39,091 bases of DNA from Sphingobium lactosutens DS20. GTDB taxonomy: Bacteria; Pseudomonadota; Alphaproteobacteria; Sphingomonadales; Sphingomonadaceae. The notes beneath the pieces were generated by a model. That model was not told where the DNA came from and ran no database searches. It saw only the letters and a list, made by a program, of their open reading frames with translations. Numbering within the stretch: position 1 is the first letter of the stretch; the number at the start of each line of letters is the position of its first letter. Below, in pieces: positions 23,576 through 33,093 of the stretch. The DNA is taken from contig NZ_ATDP01000063.1 of the NCBI RefSeq assembly GCF_000445105.1, forward strand, positions 1 to 39,091, in the 5' to 3' direction. The translations under genes were made by a program, and so were the position numbers.

Positions 23576-24193
23576 ATGTGCAATGACTATCGCCTGCTGA
23601 TCGACATCGCGTCGATCGCCGAGGATTTCGAGGGGCTCAAGATCAAGATCGGCATGCCCGAAGGTGCCCCGAATGTGCCGGCGCGCGAGGACATCAGGAT
23701 GACCGACATGGCCCCGATCGTCCGGCGCAGCGAGGCGGGAAGCGGGATCGATGAACTCCTCAACCGGCGCTGGTCATGGCCGGGCCGTAACGGCAAACCC
23801 GTCTATAATTTCCGCACCGAGGGCCGGGAATTCACATCCAGTCGCTGCCTGATCCTGGCCGACGGATTCTACGAATTCACTGATCCTGCCGATTCCAAAC
23901 AGAAGCGGCTCGACAAATGGCTTTTCACCATGGCCGACCATGACTGGTTTTGCATTGCAGGTATCTGGCGCGAGAGCCCCATGGGCGAAGCGTTCACCAT
24001 GCTCACCATGGATGCCGGGCCGGACATTGCGCCCTATCACCACCGTCAGATCATCCCGCTAGCTCGCGACCAATGGGCCGACTGGCTCGATCCTGGCGTG
24101 CCAGCCAAAAAGGTGTTGCGCTGGTTGCCGCAGGGAAGCCTGCCTGTAACCCAGGTCTATGGCGCGCCCCCCGCGCAAGGCGCGCTGCTCTGA
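23576..24193 (+). CDS. SRAP-family abasic-site DNA-protein crosslink protein (YedK/HMCES-like)
   Basis: A 205-aa protein with AAGGAGG 4 nt before the ATG at 23576. SRAP proteins form a stable thiazolidine link between their N-terminal Cys and abasic sites in single-stranded DNA, which shields them from strand breakage. All key residues are present: C2 right after the initiator Met (MCNDYR), N78 (VYNFRTEGREF), E100 (RCLILADGFYEF) and the HHR box at 155-157. It lies under the LexA box at 23523 and overlaps the next gene by one base (TGATG). Pairing with an inactive paralogue on the other side of the box is unusual. The function call is confident from the catalytic set. Confidence 0.92.
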   Translation: MCNDYRLLIDIASIAEDFEGLKIKIGMPEGAPNVPAREDIRMTDMAPIVRRSEAGSGIDELLNRRWSWPGRNGKPVYNFRTEGREFTSSRCLILADGFYEFTDPADSKQKRLDKWLFTMADHDWFCIAGIWRESPMGEAFTMLTMDAGPDIAPYHHRQIIPLARDQWADWLDPGVPAKKVLRWLPQGSLPVTQVYGAPPAQGALL

Positions 24194-24615
24194 TGGGAGA
24201 CGATGCGTCCCTCGCCCGCTTTCTCGATGCCCAGGCCGGCTGTTATGCGGCCGCTCTGTCGGAGATTTCCGCAGGGGCCAAACGCTCTCACTGGATGTGG
24301 TATGTCTTCCCGCAATTGCGCGGTCTTGGTCATAGTTCGACCGCGCAATATTATGGAATCGCCTCGATCGAGGAAGCACGTGCCTATCTCCACCATCCAC
24401 TTCGCGGGAAGCAATATCGCCAGTGCGTCCACGCGCTCCTGCAACTCGATATCGATGATCCTGTCGTCGTTTTCGGGGCTGTGGACGCCATGAAATTGCG
24501 CTCCTCGCTCACTTTATTTGAAGCGGCGTTCCCTGCCCCATCCTTTGCCGATGTGCTCGATCGCTGGTTCTTCGGCGAGCGCGATCCAGCGACGCGCCGG
24601 CTTCTGCAGAGTTGA
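24193..24615 (+). CDS. DUF1810-family protein
   Basis: A 140-aa protein whose ATG overlaps the stop of the SRAP gene (TGATG), so it is co-translated with it. It has the usual DUF1810 features: an opening around LARFLDAQAGCYAAALSEISAGAKRSHWMWYVFPQ, then the GLGHSSTAQYYGI segment, HPLRGKQY near 75 and the final LDRWFFGERDPATRRLL. The molecular role of this family is unknown. Its place between two LexA-controlled units suggests damage induction. No signal peptide or membrane segment is seen. Confidence 0.85.
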   Translation: MGDDASLARFLDAQAGCYAAALSEISAGAKRSHWMWYVFPQLRGLGHSSTAQYYGIASIEEARAYLHHPLRGKQYRQCVHALLQLDIDDPVVVFGAVDAMKLRSSLTLFEAAFPAPSFADVLDRWFFGERDPATRRLLQS

Positions 24616-24681
24616 TCCGTTACGAACTAACTATTGAGAAAATTGGGATTCATCGCCCTTGACGAAACGGGTGGCAGGGCG

Positions 24682-24696
24682 GAACATAAAGGGAAC
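24682..24696 (+). promoter_or_regulatory. LexA (SOS) box of the imuA-imuB-dnaE2 operon
   Basis: GAACATAAAGGGAAC fits GAAC-N7-GAAC and lies 19 nt before the imuA start. A TTGACG -35 (24659-24664) precedes it by 17 nt, which puts the probable -10 within the LexA site. LexA control of this mutagenesis cassette is well established in alphaproteobacteria. Confidence 0.88.
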
Positions 24697-24715
24697 ATTT
24701 GAGTCGTATGTTCCC

Positions 24716-25492
24716 ATGCCCACGCTATCCTCTTTTCCCGATCGGCCGCGCGCCGATCAGCTTGCCGCGCTCCGCGCGGGGCTCGCGCACAGCAACAGCG
24801 CGCGCAGTCCTGCAATGCCTTTTGGCGTGTCTGCGCTGGACGAGCGGCTGGCAAGTCATGGCCTCGATAGCGCTGGACTGCATGAGATTGCGGCGGCGTC
24901 GGCGACGCTGAGCGACGATGCTGCGGCAACCCTTTTTACAGCCGGGATCGCCGCCCGCTTTGCAGCTGATCCGCAGCTCAGCATATTCTGGGCGCTCACA
25001 CAGTTCGACCTCTACGCGCCTGGCCTGGAGCAGGTCGGACTTGGTCCGAACAAGGTTTTTTACGCCCAAGGGCAAAAGGACAATATCGTCCTCGCCATGG
25101 CCGAGGACGCACTGCGCGACGGATCGCTGGCGTGCGTCATTGCCGAAGTCAGACAGGCCGACCAGACAGCAACCCGCCGTCTTCAGCTTGCCGCCTCCGA
25201 TAGTCGGACGCCGATGCTGCTCTATCGCCGCCATCGCGCCCGCGAGCGCTGTCCGCTAAGCGGCCTTTCTTCCGCCATGACCCGATGGCGCATCGGCTGC
25301 CTGCCATCCGCGCGCCTCGCCCATCCCGGCGTCGGCCGGGCGCGCTGGTCGATCGAACTTGTACGCCAGCGCAATGGCAATCCCTTTTCCCTCGAACTGG
25401 ACGCCTGTGATGACAAGGGTCGCCTCGCTCTACCTGCCGCAGCTCGCCATCGAGCGGCTTCGGCGGCTGGAGCGGACAGTCAGGCCGCCTGA
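24716..25492 (+). CDS. imuA: ImuA, RecA-like partner of the mutasome
   Basis: A 258-aa protein from the ATG at 24716; an earlier ATG at 24708 is out of frame, and there is no strong ribosome site. ImuA proteins have a RecA-like fold and, with ImuB and DnaE2, carry out error-prone translesion synthesis after DNA damage. The core is seen as FGVSALDERLASHGLDSAGLHEIAA, then FWALTQFDLYAPGLEQVGL and IVLAMAEDALRDGSLACVIAEV, which correspond to the family's RecA-like strands. No functional Walker A motif is evident, as is usual. The last 83 nt overlap the start of imuB in another frame. The operon is LexA-controlled from the box at 24682. Confidence 0.88.
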   Translation: MPTLSSFPDRPRADQLAALRAGLAHSNSARSPAMPFGVSALDERLASHGLDSAGLHEIAAASATLSDDAAATLFTAGIAARFAADPQLSIFWALTQFDLYAPGLEQVGLGPNKVFYAQGQKDNIVLAMAEDALRDGSLACVIAEVRQADQTATRRLQLAASDSRTPMLLYRRHRARERCPLSGLSSAMTRWRIGCLPSARLAHPGVGRARWSIELVRQRNGNPFSLELDACDDKGRLALPAAARHRAASAAGADSQAA

Positions 25493-27227
25493 AACAGGCG
25501 GGATTGCGCTCGCGCCGCGCCTTGCAACACCGATCGACGATAATCCCGGCGCCTGCTCCGTACCCCGCGGCGGCGGCTGGCGCCCCGGCGCCCGCTGGGC
25601 GCGTGATGGATCGCTCGGTAATCGCCCCAGTCAGGCCGAGATCGATGCACTCCCTGCCCATCAGCGTCCCACCATGCGCGAGATGGGACGGCGCAGCGAA
25701 TCCGCCGACCATCCGTTCAGAGCCATGCCTGCAGAGGATGCAGGAAGAGGGGCAGCAAGTGCCCTTCCGCTCAATTGGGCGACCTTCTGGGGAAAGCCGA
25801 TGGTCTTGATCGAGCGCGCCGGCCAGCGCGATGTCGTCACGGCGGCGTGCCCCGTCGCGCTGGACCTTGGTCTGCGATCCGGCATGGCAGCCGCCCATGC
25901 GCGAGCGCTGGTGAGCGATCTGGACGTGCGCGATGCACAACCGCAAGCAGATCGTGCATGGCTTGAGCGGCTGGCGTTCCATGCCATTGGTCACTGGACA
26001 CCCACAGCCTGCATATCGGGCGCCGATGGCCTGTGGCTGGACCTCACCGGTACGACCCATTTGTTCGGTGGCGAAGCGCGCTTCTGTCGCCGGCTCCTTC
26101 GCTTCCTCGAGCGACTGGGTTTCACTGCCAGCATCGCGATCGCCGGCACGCCGGGCGCGGCACATGCGCTCGCGCGCTATCGCGGCGAGGCCGTCACCCT
26201 ATTGCCCCATGGCGGCGAATCCCAGGCCATTGCCGATCTGCCGCTGGCCGCCCTGCGCCTTACGCCCGACGCTCTGATGGCGGCCGCGCGCTTCGGTATT
26301 GATCGTATCGCCGACCTTTATCCCATGCCGCGCGGCCCATTGGCCAAACGCCTGGGTCTCGATGCCGTCCGGCGGCTTGACCAGGCCCGCGGCATGGTAG
26401 CCGAACCCATTATCCCGCTCATCCCGTTCGACCTTCCGTGCGTCGAGCGGCGCCTGCTTGAACCGATCGGCACGGCGGAAGCCATCGTCCAGGTGATCGG
26501 CGATCTGGTCGACGATCTGGTGGCCCTCCTCCAGGAACGCGGCGTGGGGTTGCGCACGGCGCACCTGACCTGCAAAATCGTCGATGCCACCGAGCAGCCG
26601 ATCGCGATCGGCACCGCCCGGGCAACGCGCGACGCGCGGCATTTGAAGCGCATGCTGGCGATGCGGGTGGAAAAGATCGACCCGGGCCTTGGCATAGAGG
26701 CGATGACGCTCGCCGCCCCTCGTGTCGAGCCGCTGGAGGCCCAGACCCTGGAGGCATCGCTCGGAAGCGGCGATCGGCCGAGCGACATATCCACGCTTCT
26801 CGATCAGCTCGCAGGACGGATAGAGCCCGATGCCCCCTTCCGGCTGTCCGCCCATGAAAGCGATGTGCCCGAACGCGCGGTCCGGCGGACGGAAGCCTTG
26901 CTCAAGCCATTGGGCTGGCCTGCATGGAAACGGCCGGTTCGCATGTTGCCTCGCCCCGAACGCCTCTCTCATGTTGTCGCCCTGCTTCCTGATCACCCGC
27001 CGCGCCGCTTTACCTGGCGCCGGCAAGATTATCGCATGGTGGCCGGTGACGGCCCCGAGCGCATTCATGGCGAGTGGTGGAAGAATGCACGCGAGATGTG
27101 GGCGGTCCGGGATTATTTCCGGGTGGAAGCGCAAGGGGGCGAGCGATTCTGGATCTTCCGTCGCGGCGATGGCGTCGACGCGCCGACCGGTGACCTGAGC
27201 TGGTATATGCACGGGCTGTTTGGCTGA
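25410..27227 (+). CDS. imuB: ImuB, catalytically inactive Y-family polymerase homologue
   Basis: 605 aa from the ATG at 25410, inside the imuA 3' end; 17 upstream open codons are not family-like. ImuB bridges the DNA clamp, ImuA and DnaE2. The N-terminus [17 protein letters not shown] replaces the acidic metal-binding motif of active Y-family polymerases. After a Pro/Arg-rich insertion (about 28-128: [23 protein letters not shown]) the palm resumes with [33 protein letters not shown] and [17 protein letters not shown]. The little-finger region and a C-terminal tail ([33 protein letters not shown]) follow. It overlaps dnaE2 by one base (TGATG). The insertion is larger than in many family members, but I believe similar ones occur in sphingomonads. 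Confidence 0.9.
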   Translation: MTRVASLYLPQLAIERLRRLERTVRPPETGGIALAPRLATPIDDNPGACSVPRGGGWRPGARWARDGSLGNRPSQAEIDALPAHQRPTMREMGRRSESADHPFRAMPAEDAGRGAASALPLNWATFWGKPMVLIERAGQRDVVTAACPVALDLGLRSGMAAAHARALVSDLDVRDAQPQADRAWLERLAFHAIGHWTPTACISGADGLWLDLTGTTHLFGGEARFCRRLLRFLERLGFTASIAIAGTPGAAHALARYRGEAVTLLPHGGESQAIADLPLAALRLTPDALMAAARFGIDRIADLYPMPRGPLAKRLGLDAVRRLDQARGMVAEPIIPLIPFDLPCVERRLLEPIGTAEAIVQVIGDLVDDLVALLQERGVGLRTAHLTCKIVDATEQPIAIGTARATRDARHLKRMLAMRVEKIDPGLGIEAMTLAAPRVEPLEAQTLEASLGSGDRPSDISTLLDQLAGRIEPDAPFRLSAHESDVPERAVRRTEALLKPLGWPAWKRPVRMLPRPERLSHVVALLPDHPPRRFTWRRQDYRMVAGDGPERIHGEWWKNAREMWAVRDYFRVEAQGGERFWIFRRGDGVDAPTGDLSWYMHGLFG

Positions 27228-30200
27228 TGGCGCGTTATGTGGAACTCCAGGTCACGAGCCATTTTTCCTTCCTGCGTGGTGCGTCCTCGCCGGAAGAGCT
27301 GTTCTCGGCCGCAGCGCTCCTAGGCCATCAGGCGCTTGGACTTGCAGACTGGGGCAGCGTCGCTGGAGTGGTGCGCGGCTGGGCGGGGCAGAAGGCGACC
27401 GGCGTGCGCATGATCGCGGGCGCGCGGGTCGATCTTTCGGACGGTCGCGCCTTGTTACTCTATCCGACGGATCGCGCTGCTTGGTCACAGCTGACGCGCC
27501 TGCTTTCGGTGGGCAAGGCACGCGGCGGCAAGGGCTGCTGCCTCCTCGAGTGGGCCGATGTGGCACATCATGCCGAAGGGCTGATCGCCATTCTGCTTCC
27601 GGACATGGCCGATAGCGCCACGCTCGCCAACCTTGCCGAACTGAGGCAGGTCTTTGGCGATCGCGCCTATATGGCGCTTTCGCTTCGCCGCCGGCCGGAA
27701 GATGCTGCCCGTCTCCATGATCTCGATGCCATGGCACGTAATGCAGGCGTCCGCAGCGTCGCGACCGGCGACATTCTTTATCACACGCCCGAGGCCCGCC
27801 CTCTGCAGGATGTGATGACGGCGATCCGCGAGCAGACGAGCATCGATGCGCTGGGATTCAAGCGCGAGCGCTACATGGATCGTAATCTGAAAAGCCCGCA
27901 GGAGATGGAACGGCGCTTTGCCGCCTTCCCCGACGCGATCCAGGCCAGCGCGGATATCGCTGAACGGTGCCAATTCGATCTGGGCGAAATCCAGTATCAA
28001 TATCCCTATGAGGAGGTGATGGAGGGCCACAGCGCGCAGGAAGCGCTTGCGGCACTCACCGACGCCGCCGCACAGCGCATGTTCCCAGCGGGACTGCCCA
28101 ACGACTATCGCAAGCAGATCGACCATGAGCTGCGCCTGATCGACCAGCTCGGCTACGCACCCTATTTTTTGACGGTCAATGCGATCGTCGCCGAAAGCCG
28201 CAGGCGCGGCATCCTTTGCCAGGGCCGGGGTTCTGCGGCCAATAGCTGCGTCTGCTACATGCTCGGCATCACCTCGATCGACCCGATCAAGCACGAATTG
28301 CTTTTCGAGCGGTTCGTTTCGGGCGAACGCAAGGAGCCGCCCGATATCGACGTCGATTTCGAGCATGAGCGCCGTGAAGAGATCATCCAGTGGATCTACG
28401 ACACCTATGGTCGCACCCGCTCCGCGCTGACGGCCGTCGTCACCCGCTATCGCACGCGTGGTGCAGTCGCCGAAGTCGGCAAGGCGCTGGGCCTTCCGCG
28501 TGACCTGATCAAAATGCTGACCGGTCTCGTCTGGGGCTGGAGCATGGACGGGATTTCGCAAGAGCAGATCGAAAGCGCCAACCTCAATCCGCAGGATCAT
28601 CGGCTGAAGCTTACCCTGGAGCTTTCCCGCCAGCTCATCGGCACGCCGCGGCATCTCTCCCAGCATCCCGGCGGCTTCGTCCTGACGCAGGACCGGCTCG
28701 ACGATCTCGTGCCGATCGAGCCTGCCCGGATGGAAAATCGCCAAACGATCGAATGGGACAAGGATGACATCGATGCACTGAAATTCATGAAGGTCGATGT
28801 GCTCGGCCTGGGGATGCTCGGCTGCATGAACCGGGCGTTCAACCTGCTGGAGGAGCATAAGGGTATCAAGGTCGGCATGGCCGATCTGCAGGATGATGAC
28901 CCGGACGTCTATGCGATGATCCAGCGGGCCGACACGCTGGGCGTATTCCAGATCGAGAGCCGGGCGCAGATGTCCATGTTGCCCCGGATCAAGCCAAAGG
29001 AATTCTACGATCTGGTGATCGAGGTGGCGATCGTTCGCCCGGGGCCGATCCAGGGTGACATGGTCCATCCCTATCTCCGGCGCCGAGAGGGCAAGGAGAC
29101 GCCAGAATATCCCAGGCCCGAACTGGAAGCAGTGCTCAAGAAGACCCTGGGCGTCCCGCTGTTTCAGGAACAGGCGATGAAGGTCGCGATCGTGGGCGCA
29201 GGCTTCACGCCGGTCGAAGCCGATCAACTGCGCCGTGCCATGGCAACGTTCAAGCTCACCGGCGGTGTCAGCCATTTCTACGACAAGCTGGTGAACGGCA
29301 TGATCGCGCGGGGCTATCCCAAGGACTTTGCCGAGCGGACCTTCAAGCAGATCGAGGGCTTCGGCTCCTATGGCTTTCCCGAGAGCCATGCCGCCAGCTT
29401 CGCCAAGATCGCCTATGCAAGCTGCTGGATGAAGCATCATCACCCCGACGTCTTCTGCTCCGCTCTGCTCAATGCCCAGCCCATGGGCTTTTATGCGCCG
29501 GCGCAGATCGTACGCGACGCGCGCAACCATGGGGTCGAGGTTCGGCCGGTATCGATCAACCATAGCCATTGGGATTGCACGCTGGAGCCGACCAGGGGGC
29601 GATATATGGCTGTCCGTCTGGGGTTCCGACAGGTACGCGGTCTCGCCAATCTTCATGGTGCGGCGATCGTCGGGGCGCGCGGCCCGTCCCCCTTCGCCAG
29701 CGTCGAAGAGGTCTGGCGCCGAGCGGGAGTTCCACGCGCTGCAATCGAACGGCTTGCCGAAGCTGACGCTTTTGCCTGCATCGACGAAGACAGGCGGCAG
29801 GGGCTATGGAAGGTCAAGGGCCTGGGTGAAGCCCCCCTTCCCCTCTTTGCGGCAGCCGATGCACGTGCAGGTGGCTTTTCACCGGAGGGGCATGAAGCAC
29901 CGGTGGCGCTTGTCCCAATGACTGAGGGGCGGGAAGTCGTGGAGGATTATCGTGCGCTCCAGCTCTCGCTGCGCGCGCATCCATTGCACTTCCTGCGACC
30001 GCAGCTCGACGCCATGCGCATCGTGCGCTGCGCGGATCTTCCGTCGATCCGCGATGGGCGCAACATCGAGGTGGCCGGCGTCATTCTGGTGCGACAGCGT
30101 CCCGGTTCGGCCAAAGGGGTGCTGTTCGTCACCATCGAGGATGAAACGGGTGTGGCCCAGGGCATTTTGTGGCCCGACCGGTTCGAGATTTATCGCAGGC

Positions 30201-30490
30201 AGGTCATGTCCGCCTCCATGATCGCCATGCGTGGACGGCTTCAGAAGGAAGGCGAAGTTATCCACATCATCTGCGACCGGATCGTCGATCATGACGAGAT
30301 GCTGCGCTCGGTTGGTCGGATGGATTTTACGGTCGCGCCAGGGCGCGGCGATGGCGCGAGCCATGGCGGCGGCCCCGATCCGCGTGAACCGGCCATCTGG
30401 CGCGGTCGAACGCTCGGGTCACCGCCTTATGGCACATCCCCACCCCAGCAAGACGAGATCATGCCGATACGCAGCCATGATTTTCATTGA
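27227..30490 (+). CDS. dnaE2: DnaE2, error-prone DNA polymerase III alpha subunit
   Basis: A 1087-aa C-family polymerase, the catalytic member of the ImuA-ImuB-DnaE2 mutasome. The N-terminal PHP domain begins [20 protein letters not shown]; its metal ligands are partly replaced, as usual for DnaE2. The polymerase core has GRGSAANS (333-340) and the catalytic aspartates D373, D375 and D377 in [13 protein letters not shown], followed by [21 protein letters not shown] and the finger and thumb regions. A C-terminal OB fold ([29 protein letters not shown], about 945-975) is present. The end, PIRSHDFH, resembles the common DnaE2 terminus and supports this stop. It is the last gene of the LexA-controlled operon. 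Confidence 0.95.
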   Translation: MARYVELQVTSHFSFLRGASSPEELFSAAALLGHQALGLADWGSVAGVVRGWAGQKATGVRMIAGARVDLSDGRALLLYPTDRAAWSQLTRLLSVGKARGGKGCCLLEWADVAHHAEGLIAILLPDMADSATLANLAELRQVFGDRAYMALSLRRRPEDAARLHDLDAMARNAGVRSVATGDILYHTPEARPLQDVMTAIREQTSIDALGFKRERYMDRNLKSPQEMERRFAAFPDAIQASADIAERCQFDLGEIQYQYPYEEVMEGHSAQEALAALTDAAAQRMFPAGLPNDYRKQIDHELRLIDQLGYAPYFLTVNAIVAESRRRGILCQGRGSAANSCVCYMLGITSIDPIKHELLFERFVSGERKEPPDIDVDFEHERREEIIQWIYDTYGRTRSALTAVVTRYRTRGAVAEVGKALGLPRDLIKMLTGLVWGWSMDGISQEQIESANLNPQDHRLKLTLELSRQLIGTPRHLSQHPGGFVLTQDRLDDLVPIEPARMENRQTIEWDKDDIDALKFMKVDVLGLGMLGCMNRAFNLLEEHKGIKVGMADLQDDDPDVYAMIQRADTLGVFQIESRAQMSMLPRIKPKEFYDLVIEVAIVRPGPIQGDMVHPYLRRREGKETPEYPRPELEAVLKKTLGVPLFQEQAMKVAIVGAGFTPVEADQLRRAMATFKLTGGVSHFYDKLVNGMIARGYPKDFAERTFKQIEGFGSYGFPESHAASFAKIAYASCWMKHHHPDVFCSALLNAQPMGFYAPAQIVRDARNHGVEVRPVSINHSHWDCTLEPTRGRYMAVRLGFRQVRGLANLHGAAIVGARGPSPFASVEEVWRRAGVPRAAIERLAEADAFACIDEDRRQGLWKVKGLGEAPLPLFAAADARAGGFSPEGHEAPVALVPMTEGREVVEDYRALQLSLRAHPLHFLRPQLDAMRIVRCADLPSIRDGRNIEVAGVILVRQRPGSAKGVLFVTIEDETGVAQGILWPDRFEIYRRQVMSASMIAMRGRLQKEGEVIHIICDRIVDHDEMLRSVGRMDFTVAPGRGDGASHGGGPDPREPAIWRGRTLGSPPYGTSPPQQDEIMPIRSHDFH

Positions 30491-30659
30491 TCGCGCAGGC
30501 CCGAGCATGCCGCGCTCCTACCATTGCCATCAACGGCCGACGGACCCCCTTCATCGTCAGATAGGACCGTCCCCCACCTGGCAGGTCGCAGATCGACCAG
30601 CGCGCCCATGCCTGCGAAGGGGCGCGACATCGATCGGCAGACCCGATAGACGCACCGGC

Positions 30660-31226
30660 ATGACACCCGACCAATCCCTGCTGCTGCTGGGTCTCGCCCC
30701 CGCCATTACCAGAAGATGGCTCGCAAGGCTGAACGAGCCGCAACGCCATTATCACACCCGCGCGCATGTCGAAGCGATGTTGGCGAACCTTCCTCCAGCT
30801 GACGCGACCAGGGAGATGATCGCGGCGATCTGGCTGCATGACATCGTTTATGACCCAAAGGCCTCGGACAATGAAGAATTGTCGGCAAAGGTGGCGCAGC
30901 AGGATCTCGCGGGATCAGACATCGCAATAGCGTCGGTGGTAGAGCTGATCCTGGGAACCAAGCGGCATGAACCGGGCTCGGAAACGCAAAACCTCCTGAA
31001 TGATCTCGACCTCGGCATCCTGGGTGCGTCAACGCCGGCCTATGCCCGCTACGCGCATCAGATCCGCCTGGAATATGCCCATGTCCCGACGCCGCAATAT
31101 CATGCCGGGCGCGCGGCCGTGCTCAGGGCGTTCGACCAGAAGCAGATTTTCCAGACCGAACGGTTCGCGCATCTTGAGGAGCGGGCGCACAAGAATCTGC
31201 GCGCGGAGATTGCCAGATTGCAGTGA
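30660..31226 (+). CDS. HD-superfamily metal-dependent phosphohydrolase-like protein
   Basis: About 188 aa from the ATG at 30660. The frame is open upstream, but that part overlaps dnaE2 and is not family-like; the ribosome site is weak. Metal-binding residues of the HD fold are seen as H32 and H36 (YHTRAHVEAM), H60-D61 (IWLHDIVYDP) and a later Asp in LLNDLDLGILG. This matches the small predicted HD hydrolases with a conserved HYHTxxH start. The substrate is unknown, possibly a nucleotide. It follows dnaE2 by 169 nt with no clear terminator between, so it may be read through from the SOS operon. Confidence 0.82.
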   Translation: MTPDQSLLLLGLAPAITRRWLARLNEPQRHYHTRAHVEAMLANLPPADATREMIAAIWLHDIVYDPKASDNEELSAKVAQQDLAGSDIAIASVVELILGTKRHEPGSETQNLLNDLDLGILGASTPAYARYAHQIRLEYAHVPTPQYHAGRAAVLRAFDQKQIFQTERFAHLEERAHKNLRAEIARLQ

Positions 31227-31365
31227 TCAGCACGCCTCAGTCCTTAGCCCCAGAACTATGGCGACTGAGTGCGGTTGAACGATGCCTCCCGCAAGAAGCA
31301 GGAACGCGCAACCAATGCAGCTCCGAGCGGTATAGGACCTAGCCTTGCCAGGGAGACCCACTGCC

Positions 31366-31602
31366 ATGACCGAGCCCCTTCCCCTTTCTCATGCCGCCGA
31401 GCGACCGGGAAAAGATGACCTGCTTGCCGTACTCAGGGTAGAAAAAGCCCTATATGCCGCCCTCGAGGCGGAGGCACGCTCGCCAGGGATGGGCAGGATC
31501 GGCGGCGATACCGATGCGGTGGACGCGATGCGCATCTCACGGGCGCGGATTGCAATGCTTCAGCGCCTCCATGATCAGGCCGGCGACGCAGAGAGCGGTT
31601 AA
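31366..31602 (+). CDS. Hypothetical 78-aa protein
   Basis: ATG at 31366 with GGGAG 10 nt upstream. It is a soluble, helical-looking protein: DDLLAVLRVEKALYAALEAEARS in the first half and AMRISRARIAMLQRLHDQAG in the second suggest two amphipathic helices, perhaps a coiled coil. I do not recognise the family. Codon use is like its neighbours. It stands alone between the HD gene and the convergent nucleotidyltransferase gene. Confidence 0.55.
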   Translation: MTEPLPLSHAAERPGKDDLLAVLRVEKALYAALEAEARSPGMGRIGGDTDAVDAMRISRARIAMLQRLHDQAGDAESG

Positions 31603-31633
31603 GCCCTAAATCGCATCTCCTGGAGCCCCTAGG

Positions 31634-32593
31634 TCAGTCCGCCGGGCGAGCAACGCCGCCCAGATGCTCCTGGCAGATGGTCTGGGTCAGCGCCTGCAAC
31701 TCACGAATGCGCGCCGTCAGCCAGTCCAGCTCCCCGTCAGTGATCTTGTAGAAATCGGAGTAGCGCGCCTTGATATAGGCGGCGCGCAGCAGTTCGTAGC
31801 AGCGCTTGCCCTCCTTCGACTCCCGCTGCCAGATGCCTATCAAACGTTCGTCAAGCTGCTCGCAGCGCTGGGACAGGAAGTTGAGATTGTGTGACTTGGG
31901 CCGATACAATTTCAGAACCAGCAGGATGCAATAATAGGCGCGCTCTGTCGCTTGGTGAAGCTGAAACGCGGCCTCATTCCTCCATTTGTTCTGTTCAAGT
32001 ATGCTCTGCTCGTTCGGAACCTCACTTCGCGCATAATCAGCAAGTTTCAGGGCACGACGGATGCTCGGATAATCATCGTCAAAATAGAACTGCGCTTCCT
32101 TCAGAGCCTCTTCAGCCGAAAGTGGAACGGGATCGGCAAGCGGATGTCCCGGCTCCTCGAACAGCGCGATGCCGTCCTTCACGATATCGGTGAAGAAATA
32201 ACGTCCACGTTCGAGCTGGTGATTGATATCGTCGATGCTGTGGACAATCAGATTGAGAGGCTGCGGCCAGAAGCGTCGCAGCAGCATGTCGACCATCCGA
32301 TCTTCAGCCTGCACCCAATATTCTGCTGCGTCCGTCAGATCCTCATGGCTCACTATCACCAGGATATCATAGTCGGAAAAATACCGGCCTACCGGGTCGA
32401 TCACCTGGCGGCCACGCGCATAGGATCCGAACAGGATGATCTTCAGAATGCGGCCCTCGCGGACGTGCCGACCATTGCGGCGCGCAACCTGCTTGCCGAA
32501 TTCATCACGCAGAATTTCGACCGCGCGGGCAAGGTCGCGACGCGCTCGCCCTGGCAGATGTGCGGTATCGGTCTTCAACTCAGCCATGTTCAT
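31634..32593 (-). CDS. Fused MNT nucleotidyltransferase-HEPN domain protein
   Basis: About 319 aa from the ATG at 32593 (a second ATG two codons later; neither has a strong ribosome site). The N-terminal domain (about 15-130) is a minimal nucleotidyltransferase: ILFGSYARGR (G56-S57), then D74-Y-D76 as the metal-binding aspartates. The C-terminal half (about 160-305) is a HEPN domain (NEAAFQLHQATERAYYCILLVLKLYRPKSHNLNFLSQRCEQLD). As separate genes these domains make the HepT-MntA toxin-antitoxin pair, in which MntA inactivates the HEPN RNase by adding AMP units. Here they are one chain, a form also found in nature. Its position two genes from a tRNA fragment and beside an abortive-infection gene suggests a defence role, which is inferred. 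Confidence 0.85.
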   Translation of the reverse strand: MNMAELKTDTAHLPGRARRDLARAVEILRDEFGKQVARRNGRHVREGRILKIILFGSYARGRQVIDPVGRYFSDYDILVIVSHEDLTDAAEYWVQAEDRMVDMLLRRFWPQPLNLIVHSIDDINHQLERGRYFFTDIVKDGIALFEEPGHPLADPVPLSAEEALKEAQFYFDDDYPSIRRALKLADYARSEVPNEQSILEQNKWRNEAAFQLHQATERAYYCILLVLKLYRPKSHNLNFLSQRCEQLDERLIGIWQRESKEGKRCYELLRAAYIKARYSDFYKITDGELDWLTARIRELQALTQTICQEHLGGVARPAD

Positions 32594-33093
32594 GTCATCG
32601 CCGGAAGGGTCGCCAAGTGCAAGCACGTCCGACCAAATCAGGACATTGGGCAGCGGGAGATTGCCTGCGCAACGAAAATTGCTGACGTTTGTCATTGCCA
32701 CAAATGAGACGGCATTTCGCCACAACGAAGGTCTGCCCATCCTATGCTTTGGAATGTGGCGCGGCCGGAACACGGCAGAAGAAATCCTCATGTTAGCTTC
32801 GTCGATACTACCACATCAGAGCTGTCGCTCCCCTTCCGAGCGGCCCTGCCTGGACTATGGCCCCGCCGTGAAGGCCTCTCCGGCGGGGTTAGTTTTTATC
32901 GACTTAGGATGGAATTCAGTAGGGCGGGAATGGCAAGCCATGGGACCTAGCCGACTGGCTGCTTCCGGGCGCCGAGGTCGTAATAGCGGACGCTGATCAG
33001 CCGCCAATGAACCGTCCGCGCTCGTCGGTATAGCCCCACACATGAAGGTTCATAGTTGCAAATGGAAGGGAATTTGCGACAAAATCGCTAATC
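32594..33093. other. 500-nt region with traces of eroded coding sequence
   Basis: No intact gene is seen. Near the right end the minus strand reads NLHVWGYTDERGRFIGG then a stop (about 33050 to 33000). After a one-base shift it continues LISVRYYDLGARKQPVG and a stop (about 32950). Both pieces look like real protein, so this may be the decayed 3' end of a gene I cannot name. A terminator lies at 32861-32898. Confidence 0.35.
32861..32898 (+). terminator. Intrinsic terminator reading rightward
   Basis: CCCCGCCG (32861-32868) and CGGCGGGG (32881-32888) form a perfect 8-bp stem with a 12-nt loop, followed by TTAGTTTTTA. It is a good terminator on the plus strand, yet no plus-strand gene ends just before it; the nearest genes upstream run the other way. 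Confidence 0.7.

Noticed and set aside
27485..29656. 723-codon open frame on the minus strand inside dnaE2
   Set aside because: It is the shadow of dnaE2, whose plus-strand product has all family motifs; the antisense translation has no recognisable domain.
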